Positions 18,872 to 29,149 of a stretch of 64,000 nt of DNA are shown here, piece by piece. The notes under the pieces are model-generated. The model did not search any database. It was not told the DNA's origin and saw only the letters and a program-made list of their open reading frames with translations. The number at the start of each line of letters is the position of its first letter. Positions within the stretch are counted from its first letter, which is position 1. Source of the stretch: Bacteroidales bacterium (GTDB taxonomy: Bacteria; Bacteroidota; Bacteroidia; Bacteroidales; Muribaculaceae); the NCBI GenBank assembly GCA_014800795.1, contig JAAVFL010000048.1, positions 1 to 64,000 of the forward strand. The letters run 5' to 3'. A program made the position numbers and the translations under genes.

Positions 18872-20230
18872 TCAGGCACCTATTACCGCCGCAGCTTCCG
18901 CAGGGGAAATGATCTGCTGCTCGCCGGTTGTCATATTCTTCAGGGCGAGTTTCCCTTCCGCCATCTCGCTTTCTCCGACCATAGCTACAAAGGGAACTCC
19001 AGTGGCATTGGCGTATGTCATCTGTTTTTTCATTTTGGCGGCATCGGGATATAGCTCGCATGCGATACCTGCGGCACGCAGTTCTTTCATCATGCGCATG
19101 GCGGCGGCGGCCTCTACCGCGCCGAAGTTTACGAACATTATCTGAGTGGAGGTGCTTGCCTCAGCCGGGTAGAGATCAAGGGTATTGAGAACATCGTAGA
19201 TGCGGTCTGCACCGAACGAAATTCCGACACCCGACAGACCCGGCATGCCGAATACACCGGTCAGATTGTCGTAGCGTCCGCCACCGGTGATGCTGCCTAT
19301 CGCCACATCTTTGGCTTTCACCTCTATGATGGTGCCGGTATAGTAGTTGAGACCGCGTGCGAGCGATACATCCAGATCAAGTTCCGCGTCAAGACCGAGG
19401 GCGCTCACTGCCGAGGTTACCTCGCGGAGCTCGCGCACACCGAGAGCGCCGATTTCGCTGCCGGCAAGCAGTTGCTCAAGGCTTGCGAGACGTTCGTCGA
19501 GCGTTCCGCTTATGGCGAGTATAGGTTGCAGACGATCTACAGCTTCCTGCGACAGACCGCGCTCAATAAGTTCGGCGTTTACATTGTCTATACCTACCTT
19601 ATCGATCTTGTCGATGGCTACGGTTATGTCAATGAGGCGGTCGGGGGCACCGATGAGTTCGGCGATTCCGGCAAGCACCTTACGGTTGTTGAGCTTGAGA
19701 ATGATGCGGATCTTAAGACGGCGGAAAACTTCATCGATAAGCTGGAGAAGTTCCACTTCGTTGAGAAGCGAATCGGAACCGACCACATCGGCGTCGCACT
19801 GATAGAACTCGCGGTAGCGCCCCTTCTGTGGGCGGTCTGCACGCCATACGGGCTGAATCTGGAAGCGTTTGAAAGGGAGTTGCAACTCGGCGCGGTGTTG
19901 CACGACGTAGCGCGCGAAAGGAACTGTAAGGTCGTATCTGAGCCCTTTTTCGCAAAGCTGTGGAGCCAGGCGAGGACAATTGCCCTCTTCGATCAGTTTC
20001 ATGTCTACTCCACGCAGGAAGTCGCCTGAATTGAGTATCTTGAACAGAAGCTTATCCCCCTCTTCACCATATTTACCCATGAGGGTAGACAGGTTTTCCA
20101 TCGCGGGGGTTTCTATGGGGTTATATCCATAGAGGCGGAACACCTCACGGATGGTGTCGAATATGTAATTGCGCTTGGCCATCTCCGCAGGTGAGAAGTC
20201 GCGCGTGCCTTTAGGTATGGAAGGCTTCAT
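18872..20230 (-). CDS. hisS: Histidine--tRNA ligase
   Basis: [21 protein letters not shown]; class II motifs; [15 protein letters not shown]. Confidence 0.95.
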   Translation of the reverse strand: MKPSIPKGTRDFSPAEMAKRNYIFDTIREVFRLYGYNPIETPAMENLSTLMGKYGEEGDKLLFKILNSGDFLRGVDMKLIEEGNCPRLAPQLCEKGLRYDLTVPFARYVVQHRAELQLPFKRFQIQPVWRADRPQKGRYREFYQCDADVVGSDSLLNEVELLQLIDEVFRRLKIRIILKLNNRKVLAGIAELIGAPDRLIDITVAIDKIDKVGIDNVNAELIERGLSQEAVDRLQPILAISGTLDERLASLEQLLAGSEIGALGVRELREVTSAVSALGLDAELDLDVSLARGLNYYTGTIIEVKAKDVAIGSITGGGRYDNLTGVFGMPGLSGVGISFGADRIYDVLNTLDLYPAEASTSTQIMFVNFGAVEAAAAMRMMKELRAAGIACELYPDAAKMKKQMTYANATGVPFVAMVGESEMAEGKLALKNMTTGEQQIISPAEAAAVIGA

Positions 20231-20340
20231 GGTTAATTAGTAATTGGAAATTATTAATTAGTAATTTTTTGAGAGAGATATGTCAGTCAGGTGTCGGGCC
20301 GGCTGATAGCAAGAGTGCAATTGATAATTGCCAATTGCTG

Positions 20341-22140
20341 TCAGGCTTTGTTGGCGCGTTTGCGCTCGAGTTCGTCGAGTATTATCTTGCGGAGGCGGAG
20401 ATGGTGGGGGGTTACCTCAACATATTCATCCTCCTTGATATATTCAAGCGCTTCTTCCAGACTGAATACCACCGGCGGAACTATCTTGGCTTTCTCGTCG
20501 GCTCCGGAAGCTCGCATGTTGGTGAGTTTCTTTGATTTTGTCACGTTGATGACGATATCCTTGTCTTTGGCGCTCTCGCCAACAACCTGACCGGCATAGA
20601 CCTCTTCCTGCGGGAAGATGAAGAAGCGTCCGCGATCCTGAAGCTTGTCGATTGCGTAGGCATAGGCCGTTCCATTTTCCATAGCGATGAGGGAGCCGTT
20701 GGTGCGACGTTCGATATCCCCTTTCCATGGCTGGTATTCAAGAAACCGATGAGCCATGATGGCCTCGCCGGCCGAGCCGGTCAGCACATTGTTGCGCAGA
20801 CCGATAATGCCTCGCGACGGAATCTGGAATTCCATGTGAACGCGGTCGTTCTGTGTTGTCATGCTCAGCATCTCACCCTTGCGGCGGGTAACCATGTCGA
20901 TCATCTTCGAAGCATATTCTTCAGTGACGTTGATGGTGAGAAGCTCGACAGGTTCGCATTTGACACCGTCGATCTCTTTTATGATAACCTGAGGCTGGCC
21001 GACCTGCAGTTCATATCCTTCGCGGCGCATGGTCTCGATCAGCACCGACAGGTGAAGCACTCCTCGTCCGTAGACTATCCACGCATCTTCGTTATCGGTT
21101 TTTTCGACGCGGAGGGCGAGGTTCTTGTCGAGCTCGCGGGTAAGGCGATCATGAATGTGGCGCGAGGTCACGAACTTACCGTCTTTCCCGAAGAAGGGGC
21201 TGTCGTTGATGGTGAACGTCATCGACATGGTGGGCTCGTCGATGGCGATGCGGGGGAGCGCTTCAGGATTATCGACTGTCGTCACGGTATCACCGATCTC
21301 GAAGTTCTCGATACCTACCAGAGCGCATATGTCGCCCGAGCTTACTTCGGTGACGCGCTTGCGTCCCATTCCTTCGAAGGTGTGAAGCTCTTTTATGCGT
21401 TGGCGAACTACCGAGCCGTCGCGCTTGCAGAGCCCTATTTCCATCCCTTCGCGGAGTGTACCGCGGTGAACGCGCCCTACGGCGATACGTCCCACATAGT
21501 TTGAGTAGTCGAGCGATGTTATGAGCATCTGCGGATCACCCTCATATGTGGTGGGGGCTGGTATGTGTTCGAGAATTGTGTCGAGCAGCGGTGTGATATT
21601 GTCGGTGGGCTCTTTCCAGTCGAGGCTCATCCAGCCGTTTTTGGCAGAGCCGTAGATGGTGGGGAAGTCAAGCTGTTCTTCTGTAGCGTCGAGGTTGAAC
21701 ATGAGGTCGAATACCATCTCCTGCACCTCGTCGGGGCGGCAGTTCGGCTTGTCGACTTTGTTTATGACGACTACCGGCTTCAGCCCCATCTGAATGGCTT
21801 TCTGCAGAACGAAGCGTGTCTGGGGCATCGGCCCCTCGAATGCATCGACAAGAAGCAGACAGCCGTCGGCCATGTTGAGCACACGTTCCACCTCGCCGCC
21901 GAAGTCGGCGTGGCCCGGAGTGTCGATTATGTTGATCTTGGTGTCCTTATAGTTTATTGAAACGTTTTTTGAAAGGATCGTTATACCTCTCTCGCGTTCC
22001 AGGTCATTGTTGTCAAGTATCAGTTCGCCGGCATTCTGATTCTCGCGAAACAGATTTCCGGCAAGAAGCATTTTATCGACGAGCGTAGTTTTACCGTGGT
22101 CTACGTGGGCGATAATGGCGATATTGCGGATGTTCTGCAT
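20341..22140 (-). CDS. typA: Ribosome-associated translational GTPase TypA/BipA
   Basis: [63 protein letters not shown]. Confidence 0.95.
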   Translation of the reverse strand: MQNIRNIAIIAHVDHGKTTLVDKMLLAGNLFRENQNAGELILDNNDLERERGITILSKNVSINYKDTKINIIDTPGHADFGGEVERVLNMADGCLLLVDAFEGPMPQTRFVLQKAIQMGLKPVVVINKVDKPNCRPDEVQEMVFDLMFNLDATEEQLDFPTIYGSAKNGWMSLDWKEPTDNITPLLDTILEHIPAPTTYEGDPQMLITSLDYSNYVGRIAVGRVHRGTLREGMEIGLCKRDGSVVRQRIKELHTFEGMGRKRVTEVSSGDICALVGIENFEIGDTVTTVDNPEALPRIAIDEPTMSMTFTINDSPFFGKDGKFVTSRHIHDRLTRELDKNLALRVEKTDNEDAWIVYGRGVLHLSVLIETMRREGYELQVGQPQVIIKEIDGVKCEPVELLTINVTEEYASKMIDMVTRRKGEMLSMTTQNDRVHMEFQIPSRGIIGLRNNVLTGSAGEAIMAHRFLEYQPWKGDIERRTNGSLIAMENGTAYAYAIDKLQDRGRFFIFPQEEVYAGQVVGESAKDKDIVINVTKSKKLTNMRASGADEKAKIVPPVVFSLEEALEYIKEDEYVEVTPHHLRLRKIILDELERKRANKA

Positions 22141-22254
22141 AAAACTTTTCTTTTCTTACCTTTCAGCCTGCAAAGTTACGAAAAATTCCGCAACCGACAG
22201 AGGCTGCGCCACTACTATTTACCGTTAAAATGAGAATGTGGCGTTTCGGAAAGG

Positions 22255-23418
22255 TCACTTGGCGGGGAGCAGACGGAGATCGGCGGCGCGTGACAATTCG
22301 GTGGAAGTCTCGCCGATGGGACCGCAGATCTGGCGTATGCCGGTGACTACTCTCACGAAGTCAACCCCCGGAAGCGATACCGGCATGCCGGCGGCATCGC
22401 GCGCGTTGGCGAAGTCGAACGAGTTGAGGGCGCTTTCCGAGTTGGGGTGGTTGTCGGCATAGCCCCAGGGGAAACTTGTCAGGAAATAGTCGGAGGAGCT
22501 TCCGGCCGTGAGCGATGCGTTTGCCGGCAGGAGGCTGCCGGTGAATGTCAGCTCGGTATCATCAAGCCACTGAGGGAAGTAAGGATTACTGTGGAAAGAC
22601 AGATGTGGCTGAGTGCCTGAATTGCCGTTACAGTCGGCCCAGCCGATAGGCCCGTTGTCGGCTGTCGGACGGGTATAGGTGACTGCATAATTGCGTACGG
22701 TATGGTCAAATTCACTCCCGGCGAGTTCATACCATGTGTCGTCGGGAACCCCGTTGCAGTTTTCGTCGAAGCTGACCCATATTATTCCTGCCTCAGCCGA
22801 GCCGCCGCGTGTGCCGTCGGTGGTCTCGTTGTAGAAGGCGTTCCCCCACAGACGCAGTTCGGGCGCATCGGGATCGGATACAAGCGTATGGTCGAACCCG
22901 AAGGTTACATATCCTCCCCAGCCGCCGAGCGAGATCAGTTCGTCGGCGGTTCCGGAGATACATCTTGTGGCTTTTTCAAGCATACTTCCGTATGTGTCAC
23001 CTTCCTCGAATTCGGGCATAGTGTTTATGAACTGCCCCGGTGCGGGGCAGTATTCATAAACACGTGATATATACGGGCTGTACTCCACCTCTTCGTGGTA
23101 TACGTTCACTGTCGCGGTTGACGTCAATGTGCCGTCGTCGCCGGAGATAGTGAGTGTCACTTCGTATGCGCCCTCCTCTGCTTCGAGAAATATCAGCGAC
23201 CGTGAGGTTGCCGTCCGCACGGTTTCGCCTGACGGTGCGGTCACTGTCCATAGGTATGAGTTGCCGGTAAGTTCGGACCGCAAGGGGAGTTTCTGCATGC
23301 GTGGGATGAAATAGACGTCATCAAGTCCGATACCGACCATAGGTATATTATCGTTGTCGGAGCAGGAAGTCACATACAGTATCGGAAATAGAAGCAGTGG
23401 AAGAAACCGTTGTAGCAT
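22255..23418 (-). CDS. PKD-like cell-surface lipoprotein
   Basis: Lipobox ILYVTSCSDNDN; PKD-like TSTATVNVYHEEVEYSPYISRVYEYCPAPGQFIN; GGWGGYVTFGFDH. Confidence 0.65.
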   Translation of the reverse strand: MLQRFLPLLLFPILYVTSCSDNDNIPMVGIGLDDVYFIPRMQKLPLRSELTGNSYLWTVTAPSGETVRTATSRSLIFLEAEEGAYEVTLTISGDDGTLTSTATVNVYHEEVEYSPYISRVYEYCPAPGQFINTMPEFEEGDTYGSMLEKATRCISGTADELISLGGWGGYVTFGFDHTLVSDPDAPELRLWGNAFYNETTDGTRGGSAEAGIIWVSFDENCNGVPDDTWYELAGSEFDHTVRNYAVTYTRPTADNGPIGWADCNGNSGTQPHLSFHSNPYFPQWLDDTELTFTGSLLPANASLTAGSSSDYFLTSFPWGYADNHPNSESALNSFDFANARDAAGMPVSLPGVDFVRVVTGIRQICGPIGETSTELSRAADLRLLPAK

Positions 23419-23458
23419 ACTTTTGATTGGAAAAAACGGAGCGGTTGTCCGCATGATG

Positions 23459-25108
23459 TTATTTATATAGGAAACGACGGATGGAGTGTTTCGGCGTTTT
23501 TTCGAAAGCTTCCTTGTGTATCTCTATCCGGTTTACGTGCGAATAGGCCGGTAGCTGCCGGTTGAGTTCGGCGAGGTTTTCCTGTACGCGTTGTTCTATT
23601 TCGGCCTCGGTAAGTTTCTGTTTCAGACCGCTGTCGTAATCAGGGTGTACAAGTGCCACAATCTTGCCGTCGCGGTCAACGACCACTGATTCCGCTACCA
23701 TCGGAAGGTTGTTGAGCTTCACTTCTATCTCCTCGGGATATACGTTCTGGCCTGAGGAGCTGAGAATCATGTTCTTGTCGCGTCCGCGGAGATACACATA
23801 TCCGTCGCTGTCGATGGTGCATATGTCGCCGGTGTTCAGCCATCCCTTATTGTCGAGCGCTTCGGCAGTGGCTTCATCGTTTTTGAAATATCCCTGCATC
23901 ACATTGGCGCCGCGAACATGGAGAATGCCCGGTATGTTGACCGGATCAGGTGAGTCGACACGTGCCTCCATGCCGTCGACAAGGCGTCCGCAGGAGTGGG
24001 GCCTCTGTGTTGCCCACCATTCATATGTGACAAGAGGAGCACACTCGGTCATACCGTAGCCGACAGTGAACGGGAACTTTATGCGGCGCAGAAACTCCTC
24101 GACATCAGAGCTTACCGCAGCTCCACCGAGAATAAGCTGTTGCAGCTGACCGCCGAACGCTTCGAGCAACTGGACACGGACTTTCTTGTATACGATATCG
24201 CGGACTCCGGGTATTGCGAGAAGCATTTTCATCATCGGCTTCCGGAGTATGGGGAACACATTGCCTTTTACGATTTTCTCAATAACCAACGGTACGGTTA
24301 TGACCAGTTTCGGACGGACTTCGGCGAAGGCCTTCAGAACGACTTTCGGCGAGGGAACGCGCCCGAGGAAAGTTATATGGCATCCCTTGCAGAGAGGGAA
24401 GAGGAATTCGAACACAAGTCCGTACATATGGGCCAGAGGAAGCATGCTGAGCATCCCGTCGCCTTGATGCAGAAAATCTATCCGTTTCATTCCGAAACGT
24501 ACATTGCTCCATAGGTTGCCGTAGCTGAGCATCACACCTTTTGAGTTACCCGTAGATCCGGAGGTATAATTGATAAGTGCCAGATGAGCTTGGTTGACAG
24601 CTTTATAGCTTACGTCTTCCGGGCTGAAACCTTTGGAGAACCGGTGTGAGAAGAGGCTGTCGATGTTTTCTACGGCGGCCGTAAGTTTTTTTGAACGGCT
24701 GAACGCGAGCTTCATTTCCGGGATGAGTATGGCTCCGTCAAGCGAGCTTATCCGGTTCTCATCGAGATGGTCGAAGATACTCTGCTCGGTGAATAATATG
24801 CGGGCTCCGGAGTGCGAAACAAGATGTTCCACGTTCTCGGGGCGGAATTCGTGGAGCAACGGTACCACTACCGCTCCATAAGTCATGGCTCCGAGAAAGG
24901 CTGTGGCCCATGCTGTGGAGTTTCGGGCGCACAGAGCTATTTTGTCTCCCGGCCTGATATCGCTCTCCTTGAGAATGATATGTATCTGTTCAATCTGTTG
25001 TGCCACTTCTCTGCCGGTGAGTGTGATACCTTGAAAATCAGAGAGTACATCATGATCCCAGCGATTTCTGATACTGTTGGCTATCGCCGTTGTAAGCTCT
25101 TTTGTCAT
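23459..25108 (-). CDS. AMP-binding long-chain fatty acid--CoA ligase-like protein
   Basis: LINYTSGSTGNSKGVMLSYGN; GYGMTECAPLVTY; LRGRDKNMILSSSGQNVYPEEIE. Confidence 0.88.
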   Translation of the reverse strand: MTKELTTAIANSIRNRWDHDVLSDFQGITLTGREVAQQIEQIHIILKESDIRPGDKIALCARNSTAWATAFLGAMTYGAVVVPLLHEFRPENVEHLVSHSGARILFTEQSIFDHLDENRISSLDGAILIPEMKLAFSRSKKLTAAVENIDSLFSHRFSKGFSPEDVSYKAVNQAHLALINYTSGSTGNSKGVMLSYGNLWSNVRFGMKRIDFLHQGDGMLSMLPLAHMYGLVFEFLFPLCKGCHITFLGRVPSPKVVLKAFAEVRPKLVITVPLVIEKIVKGNVFPILRKPMMKMLLAIPGVRDIVYKKVRVQLLEAFGGQLQQLILGGAAVSSDVEEFLRRIKFPFTVGYGMTECAPLVTYEWWATQRPHSCGRLVDGMEARVDSPDPVNIPGILHVRGANVMQGYFKNDEATAEALDNKGWLNTGDICTIDSDGYVYLRGRDKNMILSSSGQNVYPEEIEVKLNNLPMVAESVVVDRDGKIVALVHPDYDSGLKQKLTEAEIEQRVQENLAELNRQLPAYSHVNRIEIHKEAFEKTPKHSIRRFLYK

Positions 25109-25253
25109 ATTGGATTAAAATAGTCGATACGGCTGCTGTGCGCAAGCCGTAATGTGGTGAATAATAGTTCAGGCGCATATTGGCCCGAACATCTTTTTAC
25201 CTGAGAGATATAATATTTTGAATATATCTCTTCATATATAACAAAAAAATGCG

Positions 25254-25261
25254 TTACTTTG
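25254..25261 (+). promoter_or_regulatory. Bacteroidetes-type -7 element TTACTTTG
   Basis: One mismatch to TAnnTTTG upstream of 25323. Confidence 0.4.
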
Positions 25262-25322
25262 TGGGATGTAATCCCGGTAAAAATCGGGTTAAAGTTACAA
25301 AAATAAGAAATTCTGACCAAAA

Positions 25323-26375
25323 ATGAATCTTAAACTTCTTTCATTCGTGGCTTTAGGGGTAGCTTTGGCTTCCTGTCAGCCGAAAACTTCTGATCAGCAG
25401 TATAACGTCACGCTGGATGTGATGGAGCAGCTGAATGGTATTACAGCTTTCATGGTAAATTTCGATACCGGCGAAAAAATAGATTCAGCGGTGATTGAGA
25501 ACGGAAAGTGTGAGTTTTCCGGCACGGTGGCAGAACCGTTGATGGTTCGCATGGTTGCCGATGGCAACCGTCTGGGGTCTTTCGTACTTGAAGGGGGCGA
25601 TATCACAGTTTCCGACCGTGTGGCAAAAGGGACTCCGCTCAATGAGGAGAATAATAAGATAATGGAGGCGGTAAACGGTTTTAACAAAATGTATTACAAT
25701 ACCCCTGACGGTCCCGACGGGGATGTGCTCCGCAAGCAAATCAGCGATCTGTACGATCATTATTCCGACTCAGTGATGCTCGCGAACCTTGACAATCCGG
25801 TTGGATTCACTTTCTTCCTCGACAAGGCATATGCCATGGATCTTGCGCAGCTCAACGAGATTCTTGCCAAGCACCCCTCGCTGAAAAAATATCAGCGGGT
25901 CAATAAACTTATTGCCGCTGCCGAAAATATGGAGAAGACTTCGGCAGGGAAGAAGTTCGCCGATTTTACGGTGACAAACGACAGTGTGTCGCAGAGCCTG
26001 TCGGATTATGTAGGCAAAGGGAAACCGGTACTCGTAGATTTCTGGGCGAGCTGGTGTGGTCCGTGTATACGTGAGACTGCTGTTCTGAAACAGCTCCTCG
26101 CTGAATTCGGCGACAAAGGACTGGAAGTTCTGGGTGTGGCCGTATGGGACGAACCGGACAATACCGTAAGGGCGATTGCCGACCATCAGCTTCCCTGGCC
26201 ACAGATAATCAATGCCCAAAGTGTCCCCACCGACATATACGGCATATCGGCCATCCCCTGTATACTTCTTATCGGACCGGACGGAACTATACTTTCGCGC
26301 GGCAAACAGGGTGAGGAACTGATTGCTGACGTAACAACCTATTTCTCGGCTCCTCAGACCTCTGCAGCCGAATAA
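25323..26375 (+). CDS. TlpA-like thiol:disulfide oxidoreductase lipoprotein (DUF4369-like N-term)
   Basis: Lipobox ALASCQ; thioredoxin WASWCGPCIRE; cis-Pro AIPCILLIGPDG. Confidence 0.88.
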   Translation: MNLKLLSFVALGVALASCQPKTSDQQYNVTLDVMEQLNGITAFMVNFDTGEKIDSAVIENGKCEFSGTVAEPLMVRMVADGNRLGSFVLEGGDITVSDRVAKGTPLNEENNKIMEAVNGFNKMYYNTPDGPDGDVLRKQISDLYDHYSDSVMLANLDNPVGFTFFLDKAYAMDLAQLNEILAKHPSLKKYQRVNKLIAAAENMEKTSAGKKFADFTVTNDSVSQSLSDYVGKGKPVLVDFWASWCGPCIRETAVLKQLLAEFGDKGLEVLGVAVWDEPDNTVRAIADHQLPWPQIINAQSVPTDIYGISAIPCILLIGPDGTILSRGKQGEELIADVTTYFSAPQTSAAE

Positions 26376-26478
26376 GATTCGTGCGACAAGATATTTCTCA
26401 GGATTTCCGTGGGAAATTTTAGAACCGGAACTTCCCGGTAGCCGGACAGTTCCGGCCATTTGAATTACAACCCCTATG

Positions 26479-26940
26479 TCATGGCCGCCTCAGAAGGGCG
26501 GCCATGACTGCAAGTGCCCCGATGGTATCGGCGGTAAAATCCCATATATCGGCGCTCCGGCCGTTGCCCATCGCCCACTGTACGATCTCGATCGCCCCCC
26601 CTGACAATATGGCTATCACGGCGCAGATGGCTATCTGACGCTTGTTCAGACGTGAACGGGTGGACGTATACCAGTCCCAGCAGACCACCAGTGTAAGCCA
26701 TCCGAACATTATGGCATGCACCAATTTGTCCATACCGGGAATCATAGGCAATTCTGTTTCAGGAAGTGGAGTGCGAGCGAGAGTAAGCCATAGTATGGCA
26801 ACTGCGGTGGCTGTAGTAACGGCCCATGCCGGGACATGGCGCCTGAGCCATACAAGCGGTCGGCCGATTGCCCGGCCTGTGAAAATGGATCTTGAGGATT
26901 TTGAGGATGAGGACATGGTAGGAAAGCGCGGTTTGGGCAA
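26479..26940 (-). CDS. VanZ-family membrane protein
   Basis: DKLVHAIMFGWLTLV, GGAIEIVQWAMGNGRSADIWDFTADTIGA. Confidence 0.8.
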   Translation of the reverse strand: MPKPRFPTMSSSSKSSRSIFTGRAIGRPLVWLRRHVPAWAVTTATAVAILWLTLARTPLPETELPMIPGMDKLVHAIMFGWLTLVVCWDWYTSTRSRLNKRQIAICAVIAILSGGAIEIVQWAMGNGRSADIWDFTADTIGALAVMAALLRRP

Positions 26941-26954
26941 TTCGGATGCAAAAT

Positions 26955-27202
26955 TAATTTTTTCGTCCGATAAATAAAATATTCCTCAATAGTACGGGAG
27001 TATATGCGGAGCGCTATGTCTGGACTGATCCGGACATTTTGCCGCGCGGCATATATATATCCGGAATGGTGTCAAACTCGTAGGCGGAAGAAAATAGGCA
27101 TCCGCTCCGTCATTGTTCCCGATGAACGGGGTGTGCGCGTGGTCTTTAACAGCAGGGAAGATTACCATTTTTGCCGGTAATCTTTCCTGCATGTATTTTT
27201 TA
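26955..27202 (+). ncRNA. Candidate intergenic structured RNA upstream of recJ
   Basis: TTTG-N19-TAATTTTT promoter-like, extended hairpin around TGTCTGGA-CTGA-TCCGGACA flanked by ATATGC/GCATAT, plus-strand terminator hairpin with T-tract. Confidence 0.4.
27152..27202 (+). terminator. Intrinsic terminator on the plus strand
   Basis: GCAGGGAAGATTACC...GGTAATCTTTCCTGC then ATGTATTTTTT. Confidence 0.75.
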
Positions 27203-27282
27203 TATCGGTCCGGTGCCTGAGTCCGCAAAGATAAATTTTGCAAATAAAGTTTAAGCTTATGGCGAATGCAAAAAAAAATGCG

Positions 27283-27290
27283 TATTTTTG
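27283..27290 (+). promoter_or_regulatory. Bacteroidetes-type -7 element TATTTTTG of recJ
   Basis: Exact TAnnTTTG. Confidence 0.55.
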
Positions 27291-27421
27291 CGTTTGGAAC
27301 TATTATGGCAAAAAATTGCCATACAGATGCGCCCTCTCCTGCACTCCCACCTCCTCTCCATCATGCCGCCGCACGTAAGATATGCGGAGGCTCCGGCTAC
27401 GCCAATAAAAAAACAACATAA

Positions 27422-29149
27422 ATGACAGGTAAATGGAATTATTTACCCCTGACACAAGAAGAGCAGAAGATAGAGACGGCGCTTGCTGCGCGCTATGCCT
27501 CATGCCCCCCTGTGAGCCAGTTGCTTGTGCAACGCGGCATCACATCGGTGGAGGAGGCGGACCGGTTTTTTAATCCGCGTCTGAAGAATCTTCATGACCC
27601 CTTCCTTATGCCCGATATGGATAAGGCTGTCAACCGCCTTAACCGCGCTATGGGAGCTAAAGAGAAGATTATGGTCTATGGAGATTACGATGTCGACGGC
27701 ACCACGGCCGTTGCGCTCGTGTATAAGTACCTATCGAACTTCTACTCGAATATAGATTTCTTTATACCCACCCGCTACGAGGAGGGGTATGGAATCTCAA
27801 GCGAAATCATCGACGATTTCGCCGAGCAGGGTGTAAAACTCGTTATTATCCTCGATTGTGGCATAAAGGCCAACGACGAGATTGCCCATGCGCGTGAGCA
27901 TGGTATTGATTTTATAATCTGCGATCACCATGTGCCCGATGCGGAGCTACCGCAGGCAGTGGCGATTCTTAATCCCAAGATGGAGGGATCAACATATCCC
28001 TGTCCCCATCTGTCGGGGTGCGGAGTAGGCTACAAGCTTATGCAAGCCTTCTCAATGAGCAACGGCATTCCCCAGACCGACCTCGAGGGTATGCTTGATC
28101 TTGTGGCTGTATCTATTGCTGCTGACATAGTGCCGATGGTCGACGAGAACCGTATCATGGCATATTACGGGCTCAAACGCCTGAACACAAATCCCAATAT
28201 GGGTTTGCGTGCTATAATCCGCATCTGCAATCTGTCGCATCGCGAGATTACCATCTCCGACGTTATCTTTAAGATCGGCCCGCGCATCAATGCATCCGGA
28301 CGCATGCAGAGCGGCCGCGAAGCGGTGGAACTGCTTATATCCAAAGCTATCGGCGACGCTTACGAACGCGCAAAGAATATCGATCAGTACAATCGTGACC
28401 GCAAGGAACTTGACAAACGCATCACCGAGGAAGCCAACGCCATACTTTCGCAACGCAACGAGCAGGAGTCTGACAATAAATCGATTGTCATCTTCAATAA
28501 AGACTGGCACAAAGGCATTATAGGCATAGTGGCATCGCGCCTGACGGAGTTGTATTATAAGCCCTCTGTAGTGCTGACCCTCGCCAACGGGCTTGCCACC
28601 GGATCGTCGCGCTCGGTGCAGGGATTCGACATATACAGCGCGGTAGAATCTACCCGCGACCTGCTGGAGAATTTCGGAGGCCACACATATGCGGTAGGTC
28701 TTTCGCTGAAGGAGGAGCATATTCCGGAATTCACACGCCGGTTCGAAGAATATGTGGCTGCCAATATTCTGCCGTCGCAGCTGCATCCTCAGTTCGAGAT
28801 CGATGCGTTCATCACTTTCTCTGAGATAACCCCCGAGTTCATCGCGATGCTCCGTCGCTTCAATCCTTTCGGGCCCGGAAATCAGAAGCCGGTGTTCTGT
28901 ACACGCGGAGTGATGGATTTCGGAACGTCCAAGCTCGTAGGGCGTCAGCTTGAGCATATAAAGCTTGAGCTGGTCGACGATACCTCCGGTAAGGTATTCA
29001 ATGGAATCGCATTCAACAAAGCTGATCTTTTCCCGAAAATACATGCAGGCAACCGCTTCGATGTGTGCTACACGATCGAAGAGAACAAGCATCATCAGCA
29101 ATCGCCGAATGCCATTCAGCTCCAGGTGAAGGAGATACGGATGCAATGA
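27422..29149 (+). CDS. recJ: Single-stranded-DNA-specific exonuclease RecJ
   Basis: YGDYDVDGTTAVAL, ICDHHVPD, SGRMQSGREAVELL; DHH/DHHA1. Confidence 0.94.
   Translation: MTGKWNYLPLTQEEQKIETALAARYASCPPVSQLLVQRGITSVEEADRFFNPRLKNLHDPFLMPDMDKAVNRLNRAMGAKEKIMVYGDYDVDGTTAVALVYKYLSNFYSNIDFFIPTRYEEGYGISSEIIDDFAEQGVKLVIILDCGIKANDEIAHAREHGIDFIICDHHVPDAELPQAVAILNPKMEGSTYPCPHLSGCGVGYKLMQAFSMSNGIPQTDLEGMLDLVAVSIAADIVPMVDENRIMAYYGLKRLNTNPNMGLRAIIRICNLSHREITISDVIFKIGPRINASGRMQSGREAVELLISKAIGDAYERAKNIDQYNRDRKELDKRITEEANAILSQRNEQESDNKSIVIFNKDWHKGIIGIVASRLTELYYKPSVVLTLANGLATGSSRSVQGFDIYSAVESTRDLLENFGGHTYAVGLSLKEEHIPEFTRRFEEYVAANILPSQLHPQFEIDAFITFSEITPEFIAMLRRFNPFGPGNQKPVFCTRGVMDFGTSKLVGRQLEHIKLELVDDTSGKVFNGIAFNKADLFPKIHAGNRFDVCYTIEENKHHQQSPNAIQLQVKEIRMQ

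Noticed and set aside
20749-21504. 251-aa plus-strand ORF opposite typA
   Set aside because: Antisense to a highly conserved gene, with no domain or RBS support.
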